Positions 19,100 to 27,834 of a stretch of 64,000 nucleotides of DNA are shown here, piece by piece (the stretch's first letter is position 1; each line of letters starts with the position of its first letter). Source of the stretch: Bradyrhizobium iriomotense (GTDB taxonomy: Bacteria; Pseudomonadota; Alphaproteobacteria; Rhizobiales; Xanthobacteraceae). The notes beneath the pieces are model-generated. The model was given only the letters and a program-made list of their open reading frames with translations. It was not told the DNA's origin and made no database searches. The stretch is taken from assembly GCF_018129405.1 (NCBI RefSeq), contig NZ_JAFCLP010000017.1, forward strand, positions 62,001-126,000. The letters run 5' to 3'. The translations under genes and the position numbers were made by a program.

Positions 19100-19459
19100 T
19101 CATTGCTGCTGCTTCAGAAGGATCTGCGTTGCCTGGGACAGCTCGCGGCGGCACGTGGCGATGTCTCTGGAACGGTCTGCGGCGCGGGCGCGGTCGAGTG
19201 CATCGAGCGCGAGCCGAAAGTCCAGTCCGCTGGGGCCCTCTGCCTGTGCCAGCGATCGCGGTGTGGGCTGATGACTGCGCAGCGCATCGAGGCTTTCCGG
19301 GCCCCAGCCATGCGCGCCGGCATTCTTCTCGATCGCCGCGTCCAGTTGCGCCTGGACGCGCCCGATCGAATCCGCGCAGGAAGCTGCATGAGCCGGGGAT
19401 GCCGCATGGAGGAGGATTATAAGCGCAGCCGCAATCTGGATGAGTGAATTCGATGTCAT
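19100..19459 (-). CDS. Small exported helical protein
   Basis: A 119-residue protein with a signal peptide (SLIQIAAALIILLHAASPAHA) and a charged, helical mature region with a Cys near each end (SCADSIG, IATCRRELS). The ATG at 19459 is chosen because the signal peptide begins there. It is divergent from the hydrolase gene at 19712, with 252 bp between. Unknown function; possibly a small periplasmic protein. Confidence 0.6.
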   Translation of the reverse strand: MTSNSLIQIAAALIILLHAASPAHAASCADSIGRVQAQLDAAIEKNAGAHGWGPESLDALRSHQPTPRSLAQAEGPSGLDFRLALDALDRARAADRSRDIATCRRELSQATQILLKQQQ

Positions 19460-19711
19460 TGTCGATCCTCTCGTGTCGGTGATTGAACGTCTGTCTCGAA
19501 TGACGGAGCCGATACGAGCCGTCTTTCGCTTATGAACGTCGGCAGCTCCACATGCGCACGAGGTCGTGCCATCAGAGAAACCGGACGTGAGCTGGATCGG
19601 AGTTGTAGCGGACTTGCCGGCGTGCGAAGTGGCAAGGGCCGTTGTTTGCCGAAATACGCAAGGGAGCGGCGAAACTAGTGTCGCGTCATTCCAACCCGGA
19701 GTGATCCCGAC

Positions 19712-20497
19712 ATGAAACACCTCAACGCTGGCCTCGCCTTTGCCGCCGCTCTCTCCCTATTCGCGACCGTCACCCCGGCGAGCGCGGAACCCCTGAAGAA
19801 CATCGTCCTGGTGCACGGCGCCTGGGTCGATGCGTCGGGCTGGAAGCCCGTCTACGAGATCCTGACCAAGGAAGGCTTCCGCGTGACGATGGTGCAGGAG
19901 CCCGAAACCTCGTTCGCCGACGACGTCACGGCAGCGAAGCGCATTCTCGATCTCCAGGACGGCCCGACGCTCCTCGTCGGCCACAGCTATGGCGGCTCGA
20001 TCATCACCGAAGCCGGCGTCCACCCGAACGTCGTCGGCCTCGTCTACGTCGCCGCACACGCGCCCGATGTCGGCGAGGACGAATCGGCGCTGGGCAAGAA
20101 GACGCCGAGCGTGCTCGGCAAGACCGAAGGCGTCATCAAGGTCACGCCCGACAAGTTCACCTATCTCGATCCCGTGCAATTCCCGAAACTGTTCGCGCCC
20201 GATCTGCCGCGTGAGCGCGCCGAGTTCGTTGCGCGCTCTCAGGTCCCGGCTGCGACGCAGGTGTTCAGCACGCCGCTCACGGCGGCGGCGTGGAAGACCA
20301 AGCCGAGCTGGGGCATCGTTGCCGGTGGCGACCAGATCATCAATCCGGATCTCGAGCGCTGGTACTACGAGCGCGCCAAGAGCCACACCACGGTGATCCC
20401 GGGCGCCAGCCACTCGGTCTACGAGTCCCATCCGAAGGAAGTGGCGGCCGTCATCACCCGCGCCGCTCGCAGCATCGATCAACCGGCCACGCGCTGA
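19712..20497 (+). CDS. Exported alpha/beta hydrolase
   Basis: A 261-residue alpha/beta hydrolase with a signal peptide (about 1-25, cut after PASA). The oxyanion-side motif HGAWVDASGW is at about 35-44, the nucleophile is S92 in GHSYGG and the likely catalytic His is in GASHSVYESHP near the C-terminus. This resembles the salicylate-esterase/hydroxynitrile-lyase-like group often annotated only as alpha/beta hydrolase; the substrate is unknown. A perfect hairpin follows before mdcA, so it is probably a separate unit from the malonate operon. Confidence 0.85.
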   Translation: MKHLNAGLAFAAALSLFATVTPASAEPLKNIVLVHGAWVDASGWKPVYEILTKEGFRVTMVQEPETSFADDVTAAKRILDLQDGPTLLVGHSYGGSIITEAGVHPNVVGLVYVAAHAPDVGEDESALGKKTPSVLGKTEGVIKVTPDKFTYLDPVQFPKLFAPDLPRERAEFVARSQVPAATQVFSTPLTAAAWKTKPSWGIVAGGDQIINPDLERWYYERAKSHTTVIPGASHSVYESHPKEVAAVITRAARSIDQPATR

Positions 20498-20543
20498 CGA
20501 CGTGTTTTTGCCGGTCTTGACGCACGGCCGGCAGAAGGAAGGA

Positions 20544-20569
20544 CGGCGGGAGCGACAGCACTCCCGCCG
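20544..20569. terminator. Hairpin between hydrolase and mdcA
   Basis: A perfect 9-bp stem (CGGCGGGAG at 20544-20552 with CTCCCGCCG at 20561-20569) and an 8-nt loop, 46 bp after the hydrolase stop. There is no clear U-run, so it is either a weak intrinsic terminator or an mRNA-stabilising stem at the mdc leader. Confidence 0.45.
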
Positions 20570-20596
20570 GCCTGACTGCCCCATCAGGAGGATTCC

Positions 20597-22246
20597 GTGA
20601 ACACCAGCTGGCAGAATAACCGCGCCGCGCGCGATGCGCGCATAGCGGCCGGCGCCGGGCTCGCGCGCGGCAAGGTCGTTGAGGCGAGCGACGCCACGCG
20701 GATGCTCGAGGCGGTGATCAGGCCGGGCGACCGGGTTTGCCTCGAGGGTGACAACCAGAAGCAGGCCGATCTACTCAGCCGTGCGCTGCTCGCCGTCGAT
20801 CTCGCGAAGGTTAACGATCTGCACATGGTGCAGTCGGGCGTCGTTCTTCCCGAACATCTGGACCTGTTCGAGCGCGGCGTCGCGAAGCGCCTCGACTATG
20901 CCTATTCCGGGCCGCAATCGGCGCGCATCGCCCGCATGCTGTTCGGCGGAAAGATCGAGCTGGGCGCGGTCCACACCTATCTCGAATTGTTCGCCCGCTA
21001 TTTCATCGACCTGACGCCGCAGGTCGCGTTGATCGCAGCCGTCAGCGCCGACCGCGAAGGCAATCTCTACACCGGCCCCAACACCGAGGACACGCCGACC
21101 GTCGTGGAGGCGACCGCCTTCAAGGATGGCATCGTGATCGCCCAGGTCAACGAGATCGTCGAGACGGTGCCGCGGGTCGACATCCCGGCGGACCGCGTCC
21201 ACTTCATCGTCAAGTCCGACAAGCCGTTCTTCGTCGAGCCGCTGTTCACGCGCGATCCGGCCGCGATCACCGAGGGACAGATCCTGACCGCGATGCTCGC
21301 GATCAAGGGCATCTATGCGCCCTATGGCGTGCAGCGGCTCAATCACGGCATCGGCTTCAGCACCGCCGCGATCGAGCTCCTGCTGCCGACCTTCGGCGAG
21401 AGGCTGGGACTGAAGGGCAGGATCGCAACCCATTTTGCTCTGAACCCACATCCGGCGCTGATTCCCGCGATCGAGTCCGGCTGGGTGCGGCAGATTCACT
21501 CGTTCGGGTCGGAGGTCGGCATGGATGACTACATCCGGGCCAGATCCGACGTCTACTTCACCGGCCCCGACGGCTCGCTGCGATCCAATCGCGCCTTTTG
21601 CCAGACCGCCGGCCTCTATGCCTGCGACATGTTCATCGGCTCCACGTTGCAGATCGACCTGCAGGGCAATTCGTCGACGGTCACGACATCCCGTATCGCC
21701 GGGTTCGGCGGCGCGCCGAACATGGGCGCGGATGCCCGCGGGCGCCGTCATCCGAGCGAGCCCTGGCTGAAGGCCGGAGCGGAGTCTGATCCCGACAGTC
21801 CCGCGGCGCTACGCCGTGGCCGCAAGCTGGTCGTGCAGATCGGAGAGACGTTCGGCGACAAGAACGTGCCGTTGTTCGTCGAGAAGCTCGATGCGATCGA
21901 GCTTGCGGAGAAGCTGAACCTCGAGCTCGCGCCGATCATGATCTATGGCGACGACGTCACGCACATCGTCACCGAGGAGGGTGTCGCGAACCTGTTGCTG
22001 TGCCGCACCGCGCAGGAGCGTGAGCAGGCCATCCGCGGCGTTGCGGGCTACACCGATGTCGGCCGTCGGCGCGACCACGGCATGGTCGCGCACCTGCGTG
22101 AGCGCGGGGTGATCCGCCGCCCTGAGGATCTCGGCATCAATCCGCTGGATGCGGATCGCAGCATGCTGGCGGCGCGCTCGATCAAGGATCTCGTGCGCTG
22201 GTCGGGCGGCCTCTACGCGCCGCCGTCGAAATTCAGAAACTGGTGA
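20597..22246 (+). CDS. mdcA: Malonate decarboxylase alpha subunit (ACP transferase)
   Basis: A 549-residue alpha subunit of the biotin-independent malonate decarboxylase. It exchanges acetate on the prosthetic-group carrier protein for malonate (acetyl-S-ACP:malonate ACP transferase). Length and sequence are typical, from NTSWQNNRAARDARIA to the C-terminal LVRWSGGLYAPPSKFRNW. The start is GTG at 20597, with AGGAGG 6 bp upstream. It opens an eight-gene operon; mdcC follows after 9 bp. The product is acetate plus CO2 from malonate, a dicarboxylate abundant in legume roots and nodules. Confidence 0.95.
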   Translation: MNTSWQNNRAARDARIAAGAGLARGKVVEASDATRMLEAVIRPGDRVCLEGDNQKQADLLSRALLAVDLAKVNDLHMVQSGVVLPEHLDLFERGVAKRLDYAYSGPQSARIARMLFGGKIELGAVHTYLELFARYFIDLTPQVALIAAVSADREGNLYTGPNTEDTPTVVEATAFKDGIVIAQVNEIVETVPRVDIPADRVHFIVKSDKPFFVEPLFTRDPAAITEGQILTAMLAIKGIYAPYGVQRLNHGIGFSTAAIELLLPTFGERLGLKGRIATHFALNPHPALIPAIESGWVRQIHSFGSEVGMDDYIRARSDVYFTGPDGSLRSNRAFCQTAGLYACDMFIGSTLQIDLQGNSSTVTTSRIAGFGGAPNMGADARGRRHPSEPWLKAGAESDPDSPAALRRGRKLVVQIGETFGDKNVPLFVEKLDAIELAEKLNLELAPIMIYGDDVTHIVTEEGVANLLLCRTAQEREQAIRGVAGYTDVGRRRDHGMVAHLRERGVIRRPEDLGINPLDADRSMLAARSIKDLVRWSGGLYAPPSKFRNW

Positions 22247-22255
22247 GGATGGTCC

Positions 22256-22573
22256 ATGGAAGATCTCAGGTTTCAGCACAGGGTTCGCGCACGGGCCGGC
22301 GGCACCAGGCAGAGCGCGATCGTCGGCGTGGTCGCCTCGGGCAATCTGGAAGTGCTGGTGGAGCGCGTGCTGCCCGATGCGGAGTGCGCCCTCGACATCA
22401 AGACCGCGGCAATTGGCTTCGGAGAAGTGTGGACCGCCGTGATCGGCGATTTCGTCGAGCGCTATTCGCCCGGCGGGCTGAGATTTTCAATCAACGACGG
22501 CGGTGCGCGCCCCGATACGGTCTCGCTTCGGCTGGCGCAGGCGGTGCGATCGATCGCGGAGAATGGCCAATGA
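22256..22573 (+). CDS. mdcC: Malonate decarboxylase acyl carrier protein (delta subunit)
   Basis: A 105-residue carrier subunit that holds the 2'-(5''-triphosphoribosyl)-3'-dephospho-CoA prosthetic group on which acetyl and malonyl residues are carried. The probable attachment serine is S28 in GVVASGNLEVLVE, the conserved family motif. The stop overlaps mdcD by 4 bp (ATGA). MdcB and MdcG encoded downstream would make and attach the cofactor. Confidence 0.94.
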   Translation: MEDLRFQHRVRARAGGTRQSAIVGVVASGNLEVLVERVLPDAECALDIKTAAIGFGEVWTAVIGDFVERYSPGGLRFSINDGGARPDTVSLRLAQAVRSIAENGQ

Positions 22574-23508
22574 CCGCGCCACTCAAGGACATCACCCCGG
22601 CCGAACGGGCCCGCAGCACCAGCTTCTACGAGGCGTCGGCCCGCACGCGGCTGGATCTGCTGCTCGATGCCGGCAGCTTCGTCGAGTTCATCGGGCCGGA
22701 GCAGCGCGAAGTCAGTCCTCACTTGAAGATTTTTGATCTGCCCGAGCAGTTCGACGACGGCATCGTCGTCGGTCGCGGACGCCTCGATGGCGCGCCGGTG
22801 TTCGTTGCCGCACAGGAGGGCCGCTTCATGGGCGGCGCCTTCGGCGAGGTGCACGGCGCCAAGTTGACAGGGCTGCTTCGCGCCGCGCGCCAGGTCGCCT
22901 CGATCCCCGTGCTGATCCTGTTCGACACCGGCGGCGTCCGGTTGCAGGAAGCCAATGCAGGCGAGCTCGCCATCGCCGAGATCATGCGCGCCGTCATGGA
23001 AGCGCGCGCCGCTGGCGTGAAAATCATCGGTCTGATCGGTGGCAGGTCCGGATGCTATGGCGGCGGCGGGTTGATCGCCGGCTGCTGCTCGGCGCTCGCC
23101 GTCTCGGAGCCCGGGCGCATCGCGGTCTCGGGCCCAGAAGTGATCGAGACCAATCGCGGTGTCGAAGAGTTCGACTCCCGCGACCGCGCGCTGGTCTGGC
23201 GCACCATGGGCGGCAAGCATCGCCGCCTGCTCGGCGCCGCCGACGTTTTCGTCGATGACAATGTACAGGATTTCCGCGAGGCCGCGCTGGAGCTGCTGGG
23301 TCTGGTCGGACCTTTCGGTCTCGATAGCCTGAAGGCCGAGCAGGAGCGGCTTGCCGACCGGTTGCGCCGCTACGGCGCCTGCTTCGATGCCGTCGACATC
23401 TGGACAGCCGAAGGCATTGCGCATGCCGAAACGGTTCCGGAGCTGCCGGCCGATCAGTTCATTGCGCTCGCCGACAGGATCGGGAGGACCAGCCGTGACG
23501 CTCGATGA
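22570..23508 (+). CDS. mdcD: Malonate decarboxylase beta subunit
   Basis: A 312-residue carboxyltransferase-like subunit which, with the gamma subunit, decarboxylates malonyl-S-ACP. The crotonase-type oxyanion-hole segment is visible (ILFDTGGVRLQEANAGELA, then GGRSGCYGGGGLIAGCC). The ATG at 22570 is inside the mdcC stop, giving a 4-bp overlap; longer in-frame readings only cover mdcC. Neighbouring mdcE begins 14 bp before this stop. Homologous to acetyl-CoA carboxylase carboxyltransferase beta, but without a zinc-ribbon. Confidence 0.94.
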   Translation: MTAPLKDITPAERARSTSFYEASARTRLDLLLDAGSFVEFIGPEQREVSPHLKIFDLPEQFDDGIVVGRGRLDGAPVFVAAQEGRFMGGAFGEVHGAKLTGLLRAARQVASIPVLILFDTGGVRLQEANAGELAIAEIMRAVMEARAAGVKIIGLIGGRSGCYGGGGLIAGCCSALAVSEPGRIAVSGPEVIETNRGVEEFDSRDRALVWRTMGGKHRRLLGAADVFVDDNVQDFREAALELLGLVGPFGLDSLKAEQERLADRLRRYGACFDAVDIWTAEGIAHAETVPELPADQFIALADRIGRTSRDAR

Positions 23509-24217
23509 CATTCTCACTGCGCTGTTCCCCGACGGACATGAGGTCAGGAACGACAAGGGCGTGCTGCTCGGTACGGCGACGCTGCGATCCGGCGACAGCA
23601 TGCTCGTCCTCGGTGTCGCGGATCGAACGGCACTGGGCGTCGACGAGGCGATCAGGTTGTCCGGTCATGTGCTCAGGTCGATCGGCCGGGACAGCGGTCC
23701 GATCCTGGTGCTCGTCGACAGCGACAGCCAGCGCATGAGCAAGCGCGACGAGCTGCTCGGGCTGAACGAATTCCTCGCGCATCTGGCCAAGGTGTTGATC
23801 CACGCGGACATGAACGGCCGCCCGACCATCGGTCTTCTCTACGGTCACTCGGCGGCGGGCGCGCTGCTCGCGACGGGACTTGCGACCCGCGTGCTGGTCG
23901 GATTGCCGGGCGCAGACCCTGCAGTGATGGACCTGCCGTCGATGGCGAAGGTCACCAAGCTGTCGATGGAAGCGCTGGAAGAGAAGGCGAAATCGACGCC
24001 GGTGTTCGCTCCGGGCCTGTCCAATCTCACGCAGATGGGCGCCGTTCACTTGACATGGAGCCATGCCGCTCCGCTTGCCGACCAGCTGGAGGCGCTGCTG
24101 GCCGACATGCCGGCCGCGCGGGACGGGCGGGATGCGCTCGGCAAGGCGCGTGGCGGCCGGCTCAAGGCCGCCGAAATCGCGGAGCGTGTTCGTGACCTCG
24201 CCCTGCAAGCACGCTGA
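23495..24217 (+). CDS. mdcE: Malonate decarboxylase gamma subunit
   Basis: A 240-residue gamma subunit and partner of MdcD in malonyl-S-ACP decarboxylation. The start is GTG at 23495, chosen because GGGAGG lies 6 bp before it and because family members begin with a short TLDDIL-like stretch; it overlaps mdcD by 14 bp. The core has the family glycine-rich segment (LLYGHSAAGALLATGLA) and a conserved tail. An in-frame ATG farther upstream would lie wholly inside mdcD. Confidence 0.92.
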   Translation: MTLDDILTALFPDGHEVRNDKGVLLGTATLRSGDSMLVLGVADRTALGVDEAIRLSGHVLRSIGRDSGPILVLVDSDSQRMSKRDELLGLNEFLAHLAKVLIHADMNGRPTIGLLYGHSAAGALLATGLATRVLVGLPGADPAVMDLPSMAKVTKLSMEALEEKAKSTPVFAPGLSNLTQMGAVHLTWSHAAPLADQLEALLADMPAARDGRDALGKARGGRLKAAEIAERVRDLALQAR

Positions 24218-24872
24218 GCGTCCACCGGGTCGTCACGACCTCGTCTTCGTCAGCCCGGCAGGGTGGCGCGCGATGCTGGATGCGCGCAGCGATCTCGCGA
24301 CAGATTCCCTTCTCGCGCGCTGGCCTAAAATGCGTTGGCCGACGGTCAGGCGACGCGCGCTGCCACGGGAGGAAAGCGGTCTCGCTTTGGGCCTGCCCTT
24401 GCCGCCTTCGGCCGGCAAGAAGCGAATCTCCCTCCTGGTTGATAACGACCACGTCACCTCCGTCGCGAGGCCGCCGTTGCTGCGGCAGGCGCGGGCTTAC
24501 GCGCCGCGCAACTGGTGGCCGACGCTCGACCGGCTCGACGCGATGGCGCATCGCCATGCGGTGGACGCGCGCGTGTTCGGCAGCCTGGCCTGGCAGTCGC
24601 TGACGGGACTCGACTACGTGACCACCCATTCCGATCTCGATGTCCTGTTCGAGTTTCGAAGCGAAACCGACGTCGATCGCTTCGTCGCCGATGTCGCCGC
24701 GATCGAGATCGAGGCCCCAATGCGGCTCGATGGCGAGCTGATGCGCGCGGATGGTGCTGCCGTGAACTGGCGCGAATACCATGGCGACGCGAGCGAGCTC
24801 TTGGTGAAGAGCATCGAGCGCGTGGTCCTGCTCGGCAGGCATCAATTCATTTCGGGAGCGATCGTATCATGA
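24192..24872 (+). CDS. mdcG: Malonate decarboxylase holo-ACP synthase
   Basis: A 226-residue phosphoribosyl-dephospho-CoA transferase that attaches the cofactor to MdcC. A nucleotidyltransferase-like metal site is visible in HSDLDVLFE, preceded by DARVFGSLAWQSLTGLDY. The likely start is GTG at 24192 (GGAG seven bases upstream), overlapping the mdcE end by 26 bp; another GTG lies six bases earlier and cannot be excluded. The stop overlaps mdcB (ATGA). Confidence 0.9.
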   Translation: MTSPCKHAERPPGRHDLVFVSPAGWRAMLDARSDLATDSLLARWPKMRWPTVRRRALPREESGLALGLPLPPSAGKKRISLLVDNDHVTSVARPPLLRQARAYAPRNWWPTLDRLDAMAHRHAVDARVFGSLAWQSLTGLDYVTTHSDLDVLFEFRSETDVDRFVADVAAIEIEAPMRLDGELMRADGAAVNWREYHGDASELLVKSIERVVLLGRHQFISGAIVS

Positions 24873-25750
24873 TCACCACAGCCGCAAGAGGCGTGGAACG
24901 GACGGCGCTGCGCCGGGCGCAGATCGCGCCAAATGTCTCCGCTATCGGTGCTGTCGCCACGGATTGCCTGGTCAAGGAGCTCGAAACCTGGCCGAAGCCG
25001 GGGCTGGTGAGCCACGTCGACAACGGCAGCCACGACGACATGGATGCCGGCACGTTTCGCCGCAGCGCTGCGGCGATCAGGCCTCATCTGCAACGCCTGG
25101 CCGATGCGGGCGCGCTTGGTTGCGGCATGGGGCGGCTGCGGATCATCGGCCTCGAGGCGGAGCGGGCCATGTTCGCGGCGACGGTGGGGGTCAACACGCA
25201 TCGTGGCGCGATCTTCGGGCTCGGCCTGCTGTGCGCGGCGGCCGGCGCGAGAGCCGCTGGATTGGTCGATCCCCGGCTCCCGCTTGGCGATGTCGTGACG
25301 CGCCTGTGGGGCGACAGCATCCTCGACGGTCCGGTGCTGCTGCACAGCCATGGCAGCGCGGCCCGCCGCCGCTTTCGCGCGGGTGGTGCGCGCATCGAGG
25401 CGGCGAGCGGATTTCCCAGCGTCTACGGAATTGGCTTGCCGGCCTTGCGCAGAGCGGCGCCTGTCGTGCCGGAGGATGCGGAAGCAGCAAGGGTCGAAGC
25501 GTGCTTTGCCTTGATCGCATCCGTTGAGGACACCAACCTCCTGCATCGCGGCGGGCTCGATGGCCTTCGCTTTGCGCATGAGGAGGCGCGCAGCTTCATC
25601 GCTTCAGGCGGCGTCTGCGCGTCCGGCTGGCGTGCGCGGGCGCAAACGATCCACGACAGCTTCGTCGCCCGTCGTCTTAGTCCGGGTGGATCGGCCGACC
25701 TGCTGGCTATGACGCTCTTCGTCGATGCCCATGAGGGGCTGAGCGCATGA
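24869..25750 (+). CDS. mdcB: Triphosphoribosyl-dephospho-CoA synthase
   Basis: A 293-residue enzyme that makes triphosphoribosyl-dephospho-CoA from ATP and dephospho-CoA, precursor of the MdcC prosthetic group. Family landmarks: KPGLVSHVDNGSHDDMD, GVNTHRGAIF and SVEDTNLLHRGG. It overlaps mdcG by 4 bp upstream and mdcF by 4 bp downstream. Also known as the CitG/MdcB family; this context fixes it as MdcB. Confidence 0.94.
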   Translation: MITTAARGVERTALRRAQIAPNVSAIGAVATDCLVKELETWPKPGLVSHVDNGSHDDMDAGTFRRSAAAIRPHLQRLADAGALGCGMGRLRIIGLEAERAMFAATVGVNTHRGAIFGLGLLCAAAGARAAGLVDPRLPLGDVVTRLWGDSILDGPVLLHSHGSAARRRFRAGGARIEAASGFPSVYGIGLPALRRAAPVVPEDAEAARVEACFALIASVEDTNLLHRGGLDGLRFAHEEARSFIASGGVCASGWRARAQTIHDSFVARRLSPGGSADLLAMTLFVDAHEGLSA

Positions 25751-26697
25751 CGTCGAATGTCATCCTGATGGCGCTGGTGCCGGTCTTCTTCGTCCTGCTG
25801 CTCGGGTTCGTCGCAGGCAAGGCCCGCATCGTCGACAATGGTCGCGTCGAAGGCCTCAATGCGCTCGTGATGGATTTCGCCTTGCCGGCCTCGCTGTTCG
25901 CCGCGACCGCATCGGCCCCGCGCGACCGGATCACCGATCAGGTCCCGGTCTTTCTCGTGATCGGCCTGACCATGCTGATCATCTATCTCGCCTGGTACCG
26001 GTTCGAGCGCACATTCTTCGAGGTGACGAGGTCCGACGCAGCGGTGCAGGCTCTGACGGTCGGCTTCCCAAATCTTGCCGGAGTCGGTCTGCCGATCCTG
26101 TCGACCGTGCTCGGGCCGGCCGGTGTCGTCCCGGTTGCCGTTGCGCTGGCAACGGGATCGATCCTCGTCAGCCCCCTGACCCTCGTGATCGCCGAGATGA
26201 GCGGCAGTAAGACCCGCATCGCCGATGCTCCGGCGTCGCCGGTTCTGACGGCCACCCGGCGCGCGTTCGCCAAGCCGGTCGTGTGGGCGCCCGCGCTCGG
26301 CGTCGTGTTCTCGTTATCTGGTCTGAAGCTCGATCCACTTGTCCATGCCTGCCTCGTCCTGATCGGGAACGCGGCTGCGGGAGTTGCGCTGTTCCTGACC
26401 GGTCTGGTTCTGTCGGCCCAGTCGCTCCGGGTCGATTGGCGGGTCGTTGCAGCGACGGGAGCTGCGGACATCCTGCGTCCGTTGCTGGCCGTCGCGATCG
26501 TCTACGGCTTTCATCTCGGTCCTGATGTTGCGAAGACGGCAATTTTGCTCGCGGCATTGCCGTCGGGCTTCTTCGGCATCCTGTTTGCGGTCAACTACCG
26601 GCTGGATTCCGCGACGGTGGGATCGATGGTCATCACCAGCACCGGATTCAGCATCGTGACCCTGGCGATTGCGATCGCAACCCTCTTTCCTCGTTAG
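25747..26697 (+). CDS. mdcF: AEC-family malonate transporter
   Basis: A 316-residue auxin-efflux-carrier-family membrane protein with about ten helices. Typical landmarks: LNALVMDFALPASLF near the N-terminus, FPNLAGVGLPIL in the middle and LPSGFFGILFAVNY near the end. Its place inside the malonate operon (ATGA overlap with mdcB, mdcH 9 bp downstream) makes it the likely malonate importer MdcF. The AEC family also contains other dicarboxylate and auxin carriers, so specificity is by context. Confidence 0.88.
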   Translation: MTSNVILMALVPVFFVLLLGFVAGKARIVDNGRVEGLNALVMDFALPASLFAATASAPRDRITDQVPVFLVIGLTMLIIYLAWYRFERTFFEVTRSDAAVQALTVGFPNLAGVGLPILSTVLGPAGVVPVAVALATGSILVSPLTLVIAEMSGSKTRIADAPASPVLTATRRAFAKPVVWAPALGVVFSLSGLKLDPLVHACLVLIGNAAAGVALFLTGLVLSAQSLRVDWRVVAATGAADILRPLLAVAIVYGFHLGPDVAKTAILLAALPSGFFGILFAVNYRLDSATVGSMVITSTGFSIVTLAIAIATLFPR

Positions 26698-26706
26698 GCC
26701 GCGATC

Positions 26707-27645
26707 ATGACGCTTGCGATCCTCTGCTCGGGGCAAGGCAGGCAGCATCGGGAGATGTTCGCCCTCACGGGCGATGCGCCTGAGGCCGCGCATCTGTTTG
26801 CGCACGCGGCGGCATTGCTCGGCGGCGAGGATCCGCGCGAGTTCGTCCACGCCGAAGCCGATGAGGCCCTGCATCGCAACCGCGCCGGCCAGATTCTCTG
26901 CACCCTGCAGCCACTCGCAGCAGTGAGCGCGCTCGCAGATGCCATTTCGCGTGGCGTCATCATTGCCGGCTATAGTGTCGGCGAAGTCGCGGCCTGGGGT
27001 GTCGGCGGCCTGTTCGATGCGACCGCTACGCTCGATCTCGTCGCGCGCCGCGCGGAGGCCATGGATACGGCCACGTGCGCAGGCGACGGGCTGATCTACG
27101 TCCGCGGTCTTTCGCGAGAACAGCTCGATCGCCTTTGCGAGCGCTACGACGCAGCGATCGCCATTGTCAATCCGGGCGAAGCCTTTGTCATCGGCGGCGG
27201 CCGCGAGGCGCTGAGCAAAATTGCCGGAGACGCGCAGGTGATGCATGCCGCAAGGATCGTCGCGCTGCCGGTTGAGGTCGCCTCGCACACCAAGCGGCTC
27301 GCAGAAGCATCGTCGGTCTTTCTTGAGGACTTGCGCAGTGCGCGGGTGGTATTCCCGCCGCAGGCCGGCGTGCGCATTCTGAGCAGTATAGATGCCGCTC
27401 CGGTCGTCTCGGCCGAGAGCGGCCTCGACAAGCTTGCGGCGCAGATCTCGCACACCGTGCAATGGGCCGATTGCCTGCAAGCCTGTGTCGAAGCGGGCGC
27501 GACGGGCTTTCTCGAGCTCGGTCCGGGGCATGCGCTGAGCGGAATGGCTGCGGAAATCGCTCCCACGCTTCCGGCGCGCTCGCTTGATGATTTCAGGAGT
27601 CTTCAGGGCGTCCGCGCCTGGGTTGCGCGTCATCTGAGCGCCTAG
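26707..27645 (+). CDS. mdcH: Malonate decarboxylase malonyl-CoA acyltransferase
   Basis: A 312-residue FabD-like malonyl transferase that charges the MdcC carrier from malonyl-CoA. The N-terminal CSGQGRQ, the nucleophile S90 in GYSVGEVAAWG and a C-terminal ELGPGHALSGM segment are all present. It closes the operon. The family GHSxGE has Tyr in place of His before the serine, which I believe is usual for MdcH proteins. Confidence 0.92.
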   Translation: MTLAILCSGQGRQHREMFALTGDAPEAAHLFAHAAALLGGEDPREFVHAEADEALHRNRAGQILCTLQPLAAVSALADAISRGVIIAGYSVGEVAAWGVGGLFDATATLDLVARRAEAMDTATCAGDGLIYVRGLSREQLDRLCERYDAAIAIVNPGEAFVIGGGREALSKIAGDAQVMHAARIVALPVEVASHTKRLAEASSVFLEDLRSARVVFPPQAGVRILSSIDAAPVVSAESGLDKLAAQISHTVQWADCLQACVEAGATGFLELGPGHALSGMAAEIAPTLPARSLDDFRSLQGVRAWVARHLSA

Positions 27646-27662
27646 CTGGAGCCGCGCCGTCG

Positions 27663-27700
27663 AAAAAAGGGGGCCGTCCTTTGGGGGGAGGACGGCCCCT
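27663..27700 (-). terminator. Intrinsic terminator between mdcH and the AraC gene
   Basis: An 11-bp perfect stem (27670-27680 with 27689-27699) and an 8-nt G-rich loop. On the minus strand it is followed by six T residues (A6 at 27663-27668), so it reads as a rho-independent terminator for the convergent AraC gene. It may also stop plus-strand transcription from mdcH, where the U-run is missing. Confidence 0.75.
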
Positions 27701-27834
27701 GAATGCTCGTATGCCCAGGGAGGAGGAAGGCTCGAGCGGTGACTTGGGGGTCTCAGTCACCTAACGCACACAGCATCGCCGATCCCGCAACAGAAGTATT
27801 TCACGAAGCCCGGCTAGTTCTCATTTCGCATGAT

